The notes under the pieces were generated by a model that was not told the origin of the DNA, did no database searches, and was given only the letters and a program-made list of their open reading frames with translations. A stretch of 6,806 nucleotides of DNA from Candidatus Cloacimonadota bacterium (lineage in GTDB: Bacteria > Cloacimonadota > Cloacimonadia > Cloacimonadales > TCS61), in NCBI GenBank assembly GCA_027858325.1, contig JAQICU010000190.1, positions 1-6,806 of the forward strand, given 5' to 3'. Below are positions 1 through 6,400 of the stretch, in pieces; position 1 is the stretch's first letter; each line of letters begins with the position of its first letter. The translations under genes were made by a program, and so were the position numbers.

Positions 1-462
1 GTTATAGAATCTCTTCATAACCAAGAACTCAATAAAATCTCCAATATTAAAATCAATCAAGTTGAAAAAGAATCTGTCAACAATAAAAACTTAATAATTG
101 AAAAGTATATAATACAAAAGGATTCAATTCAAAGTGAATCTAATAGTATACTTAAAAGTGCGTGTCGCACAGAAAAAATAATAATTAATAAAGAAAGAAA
201 TCCGATAGGAACAAAAAGTGTAATTTTAAAAGAACATGAAATAAAGGAACCATCAGGTCAGGAAGTTAAAGATCAGAAAATAATGCCCATTACAAGGCAA
301 CATTCCCCTTCATTAATTATAAAAAAAAACCAAACGGATAAGAATCTGATTATTAATAAATCAACCGTAGTTAAGAAAGATACTTTCTTTGTAAAAGAGA
401 TAGAAAGCGACTATATTATTTCAGAAAATTTTCTTAAGTCGCAAACAATGGTCAGTAGCAGT
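1..462 (+). other. Lys/Asn/Ile-rich N-terminal segment, probably disordered linker
   Basis: Residues 1-154 match no family I recognise. Of the first 120 residues I count 22 Ile, 18 Lys and 13 Asn, with few aromatics and a single Cys (Cys55). A short motif recurs irregularly: NLIIEK (30-35), KIIINK (59-64), SVILKE (73-78), SLIIKK (104-109) and NLIINK (115-120). The DNA here is more AT-rich than downstream: only 15 of the first 60 bases are G or C. The composition suggests a flexible or low-complexity stretch, or the decayed end of an upstream domain. It precedes the first recognisable folded module and could be a spacer between that module and an N-terminal signal peptide or other domains outside the window. 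It is unlikely to be a separate gene, because the frame runs through it without a break. Confidence 0.5.
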
Positions 463-3400
463 ACTATATTTTTCGACGATTATAGTGGTTCACATCCCGG
501 CTCATGGACAATAGGTCATGACGGAGGAGATGGAAATTATGCCTGGGCTTGGCCAAACGACTATGCGCATTGTTATTCGGATCCAAACGGAAGTACTTAT
601 TATTATCCGGACAATTTAAGTGTTTTTATGGAGAGAAGAAATATAAGTCTGGCAGGATATTCTGATGCAATATTATCTTTTTATAAAATTGTTGATACCG
701 AAAGTGGGTATGATGAGTTTACCGTTAATGTAAGAGACCAGTATGGTTCATGGCATAATATTTATACTGAAAGTGGTACAACAGATCCTTTAGATTGGGA
801 ATTTTTAACACTTGATTTAAGTAGTTTTACAGGGCAGTCAGGATTATATATTCAATTCCGATTTGATAGTGATGGAAGTGTTTCAGGGGATCCATATTCC
901 GGCGTTTTAATTGATAATGTGGAACTTTCAGCTAATTCAGCAGAACCCAATTTACTACCATATCAGCCATCGGGTTGGGATGATAAAATAGTAGTCTCAC
1001 CTGTAAGTGGGACTACAACAGATGGAACAATTTATCAGAATCAGGTTTCATATATCGATGTTGCCTGGATAAATGATGGTAATGCGAATGCAGGTACCCA
1101 CACAAGTCGTCTTTATCTTGATGGCACTCAAATAAAACATACAGAGGTCACTGGTCTTACAGCAGGTTACTATGCGCATGGCGATGATTGGCTATATACT
1201 TTTACAGAATCCGGCTGGCATACTTTAAAATTAGTAGTAGATGCAGATGGCAATGTTGATGAATCCGAGGAAGGGGATAATGAATATTCAAGGCAGATTT
1301 ATGTAACACCCGGAGCTGATATATTAAGTGTGGATCCAAATCCTTCTTCTCCGGCTTCCAATATTGTTAACCAAGTATTTAACCTAGAGGTAAATGTTGG
1401 AATACAAACAGGTTCTGGTGGAGTATTACAGGTTTGGGTTTTTGATTCAAATTTCAATGTGGATAAACAAGACTGGGTATATCTATCTCCGGAAATTTCA
1501 ACTGTTTCTACTTTAGATTTAAGTTGGACAGAGACAACATCAGGAGACAAAACATACACAATTCACACACAATTTAGACCAGGAGCCAATACCGGGCCAT
1601 TAAATAGTAGTAACACAGGTGATGTGATACATACTATTAATAATTATATTGTTAGTTGGGAAGATACAGCAGAACCCAATTTACTACCATATCAACCATC
1701 GGGATGGGATGATAAAATAGTAGTTTCCCCAGTAAGTGGGACAACAACAGATGGAACAATTTATCAGAATCAGGTTTCTTATATCGATTTCGCCTGGGAG
1801 AATGATGGAAATTCAGATGCAGTTTCACACATCACTCGTCTTTATCTTGATGGTACTCAAATAACATATGCAGAATCGACAGGACTAGCGGCAGGTTATT
1901 ATCATCATGGCGATGATTGGATATATACTTTTTCAGAATCCGGCTGGCATACTTTAACATTAGTAGTAGATGCAGATGGCAATGTTGATGAATCCGAAGA
2001 AGATGATAATGAGTTCATTAAACAGATATACATAATTCCAGATGTTGTCCAACAAAACGAGATACCTGGTGTGCCCGGATATAATCAAACAGATATTGAT
2101 TGTGGGCCGGTAGCTGCAGCAAAGGTTTTGGGATATTGGGATGAACATTCATATAATAATATAGTATATTGGAATTTAATCGATCATGGTAATTCATTAA
2201 CAGGAGACGCTTCTCCTATAGAGGGGCATCTAACTCATACTGGAATTGTTGAGGATTTAAGAAATGCATCGGATTTTGGTCCTCAAGGTGTTTATGATAC
2301 AGACTTATCAAATGGAATTGAAGATGTGTGCAATGAAAATTTATATAAAAATAATTTAAGTTTTAATACCAATCGTGATTATTTATTTGAAAGCTATTCA
2401 ACATTACAATCTGAAATTGATGATGGGAAACCATTAGTTTATCTGGTAAATGGTCATTCAATTTATGGAGATCATTTCGTTACCGTTGTAGGTTATAAAG
2501 AAACCACATTAAATGAATGGGTAAGAGTTAAGGATAATTGGAATGGAGATGACATTGTCGAAATAAATTGGGCAGAAGCAACAGTATCAATTATAAGAAT
2601 TACTCCCGGCGGAACTCCCGCAGATCATTATGAACCAGATAACCTTACTACTGAAATATCTGCAAAAACTATTGATCCTGATGGACAATATACTTTTCGG
2701 CAGACTCACAATTTTTTTGAATCAGGTGACGTAGATTGTATTAAGTTTTTTGCTGTTGCTCCTCGAAAATATATTATAGAAACCACGAGTTTAGGAAGCT
2801 TGTGTGATACAGAAATACAATTGATTGGAGATGATGGTGTTGTGTGTTACACCATTGACACTGATGATGATAGCGGAGAAGGGAATGCTTCTAAGATTAT
2901 TTGGAATTGTTATGATGCTTCAAATAATCCGTTTTATATTGTTGTAACAGAAAAATATGACCGTGGTGGACCTACCACGAATTATGATGTGGAAATCAGT
3001 TGGGAAGATATAATCGTTCCACAAATGCCAATTGCAATTGCTCCCGCAGATGAGGAACAGATTGCAACATTAACACCTTCATTTGAGTGGAGTGCTTTTC
3101 AGCATGGAGGTGATGGTGAAAGCCAAACAGGATATCAACTTCGTGTGCGTTGCGATACTGATGGCGACGTTGTTGTATATGAAACCGGTTTTATTAATTC
3201 AACTTCGACTCATCAACACACATATGATCCGGGGGCATATAGTGGAACTGATCCTGAAACAGGAGTAGAACGTATTAGCAATTCTTTGGAATGGAATAAA
3301 CAATACCATTGGCATGTCAGATATCAGGATTCAGGAGGAGATTGGAGTGCCTGGAGTGATGATGATCCTGATCCTCATCAGGATTTTTATACAGTTCAAT

Positions 3401-6400
3401 CCATGCCAGATATTGAAGTAACTCCTACATCCATCACAATTAATGAGCCAGATCAAGTTAGTGTTATAAATAATCTAGATTCATCTATATCCGCTCAGCA
3501 TGAAATTGATAGTTCCCATCCTCATGTTAAAAACGAACTCATTTTGAAATTTTATTCTTTTGAAGATATTTCCTTTACATATAATTCTGAAGACAATAGA
3601 GTTCAATCAAATAATTCAAATATTAATATAAGCTTTGAAAAGCTGAATGTAGGAAAAATGAGACCTATTTATGTAGGAAAAAATGTTCCGGAAGAGTTAA
3701 AAAATACCTTTATAATACAGTACAATGGTGATATTTCATTGGAAGATGCAATTTTTGAAGTTAAGCAAATCACTACTCTTGAATGGGTAGATTTGAACTA
3801 TATTTTTCAATTATATGAAGGTCCAAATGATCCTAATTATTCACAACAGTGGTATCTTCCAATAATAAACGCAGAAGATGCATGGGAAATTGGGACTGGC
3901 AGTTCTTCAGTTTCATTGGGTATTATTGACACTGGAGTGGATTGGGATCACCCGGATTTAAGCTCAAGCATTTGGAATAATGATGATGAAATTCCTGACA
4001 ATGGAATCGATGACGATTTAAACGGCTATATTGATGATGTACGTGGATGGGATTGGGTAGATAATATATCAAATGCAGCATCAGGTGAAGATGGCAATGA
4101 TCCTGACAATAATCCAATGGATTTTAACGGGCACGGTACGCATTGTTCAGGAATTGCAGCCGCAACAACAAATAATAGTACCGGTGTAGCTAGTATCTCA
4201 AATGGATGTAAAATTATGTGTTTAAGAGCTGGCTACGAAGCAGATGATGGAAAAGGATATGTGACTTTTGCTGCAGCCACTTCGGCTATTCAATATGCCA
4301 TAGATAATGGAGCAAGAGTTATAAGTATGAGTTTTGGAGGAGGATCATCATTGTTAGCTCCGGTTATAAATGCTTTTGATAATAATGTTGTTGTTTGTCA
4401 TGCTGCAGGAAACGAAGATTCTTCAATAGCAAGTGCTATCGACGGGATTGAACAAACATTAAGTGTTGCTGCCACAGATCAGTCAGATAAAAAAGCATCT
4501 TTTAGTAATTATGGTGACTGGATTGATGTTTCTGCGCCCGGAGTGTCTATTTTCAACACTTATTTTAATAATACCTATGCTTCATCAAATGGGACATCCA
4601 TGTCTACACCATTAGTAGCAGGTTTAGCAGGCTTGCTGATATCAATAGACCCATCTAAAACAGCTTCCCAAATAATAGAAATAATTAAAACAACAGCCGA
4701 TAATATTGATTCTCAAAATCCGGGTTATGAAGCTAAATTAGGTACTGGTAGAATTAATGCATTTGCGGCAATTAGCGATTTCCAAAATCCCCAGTTTATA
4801 ATTCAAAATGTTGGAAATGGTACTTTAAGTATTACTTCAATTTTAGATAATCAAAATTGGCTTTCAGTAAATGAATTTCCATCTACCCCATTTACATTAG
4901 ATGCCGGAGAAGCTCAATCTGTAGATATTTTAATTGATTGGGACTTAGTAGGCTCTACTTCTCAAACAGCTATTATTACGATTGCGTCTAATGATCCTGA
5001 TGAGCCTTCTGTAAATGTGTCTGTTACAGCTAATCCACAACTTGCAACCCCTTTGGCTAACTTCTCTCCAACTAATGCACAGATTTCTGTAGGAGAAACC
5101 GTTAGTTTTACTGATTTGTCAACCAACACTCCAAGCAGTTGGGCATGGACATTTGAAGGAGGGACACCCGCAAGTTCTACACTACCAAATCCAATAGTAA
5201 CCTACAATTCGGTTGGAGAATTTGATGTAACCTTGACAGTTTCCAATGCGGATGGCTCTGACACCAAAACGATTGTTGATGCAATTGACGTTATTGAACT
5301 TACACCACCTACTGCTAACTTCTCTCCAACCAATGAACAGGTTTCAATAGGGGAAACGGTCAGCTTCACTGATTTGTCAACCAATACTCCAAACAATTGG
5401 GCATGGACATTTGAAGGAGGGACACCCGCAAGTTCTACACTACCAAATCCTATAGTAACCTACAACTCGGTTGGAGAATTTGATGTTAGCTTAACCGTTT
5501 CTAACGCTGATGGTTCTGATACGAAAACAGTTATAAATGCAATTGCAGTAGATGATGGCTCATCGCCTGACTGGACAGTAAACCCAGCTGAATTCTCTTA
5601 TGAGGGTGAAGTTACTGCAGAGGTTTTCTTAGACGACCTGCCTGCCGGATCTGGAATTCTTGGTGCATTTGTTAATGACACATGTAGAGGAGTAATGGAT
5701 GCTCCAGAAGTTGGCCCAACCGATAAATTAGTATATATAATGCGGATTTACAGTAATGAAGCTTCAGGAGAAGAAATTTCATTTAAATTCTTCTATCCCG
5801 ATATGCTTAAACAGGTCACGCTTGACCCAGAAGATCTGCCAATTTTTGATATTAGAGAACGTATACCTTTTGAATCTGATATGATAATTGGTGATGCAGC
5901 GGTTCCTTTTGAAATGAATGCATATAGCTATTCTGAATACCAGAAAGAAATGACCAGTGGTTGGAACTGGTTCTCTGCTTATTTGATTAACGAAGATATG
6001 ACTCTCGACACTATTCTATCTTCTTTGAACCCTCAAGCCGGTGATTATATCAAAGACAGAAAAGGAACAGGTAATTCAGCTACATTCTACGACCAAGACG
6101 AATTAAGAGGTTGGTTTGGAACTCTGTTAGAGATTGATCCAATAGAAACATACAAGATGAACCTAAACAACGCAGGTGATTTAATATATTATGGTTATCC
6201 TATTGATCTTACAAATACTGAGATTCCTGTTTTTGCAGGTTGGAATTGGGTAGGTTATCCAGTCAGCTTTGGTATGTCGGTAGACGATTATCTGGCAACA
6301 CTTGATATTGTTGATGGAGATTATTTAAAAGATCAAATAGTTTCAACTACCTTCTATGATGGATATGGTTGGTTTGGACAGCTTGAAATGATGCAGCCAA

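Larger units (their letters stand above)
940..2040 (+). repeat. Interrupted 372-bp direct repeat encoding the CARDB pair
   Basis: Copies at 940-1311 and 1669-2040 are separated by 357 bases of unrelated sequence, with a constant 729-base offset. The first 120 bases (940-1059 against 1669-1788) differ at 7 positions, all third-base silent changes, so 40 of 40 residues are identical. The middle is diverged, and the segment around 1207-1270 is again almost identical. This is intragenic duplication with selection on the protein sequence. Confidence 0.9.

Noticed and set aside
283..285. In-frame ATG (Met95) as the true start codon
   Set aside because: The frame is open well upstream with the same composition, no Shine-Dalgarno-like AG-rich motif is well placed, and the residues after it do not form a signal peptide, which a secreted protein would need.
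1299..1559. 86-codon reverse-strand open frame
   Set aside because: It overlaps the end of CARDB copy 1 and the unassigned beta module of the main gene; no recognisable domain, no independent support.
940..2040. Repeats as a CRISPR array or mobile element ends
   Set aside because: There are only two long copies, in the same orientation and in frame, encoding complete CARDB domains. There are no short regular spacers, inverted termini or transposase.
2041..2610. C39 domain as a bacteriocin-exporter leader peptidase
   Set aside because: No ABC ATPase, no membrane segments and no small GG-leader peptide gene are present; the domain is surrounded by extracellular modules, so the secreted C39-like family is the better fit.
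3083..3268. 61-codon forward frame in another phase
   Set aside because: It overlaps the Fn3-like domain in frame 1, whose 'LTPSFEW' and 'YHWHVRYQD' elements are clear; no ribosome-binding context or domain supports the shorter frame.
3868..4746. Subtilase as an inactive pseudo-protease
   Set aside because: Asp, His, oxyanion Asn and Ser are all in canonical motifs with normal spacing, so there is no reason from sequence to call it inactive.
5202..5396. 64-codon reverse-strand open frame
   Set aside because: It is antisense to the PKD repeats; the open frame results from the repeat's codon pattern and not from a gene.
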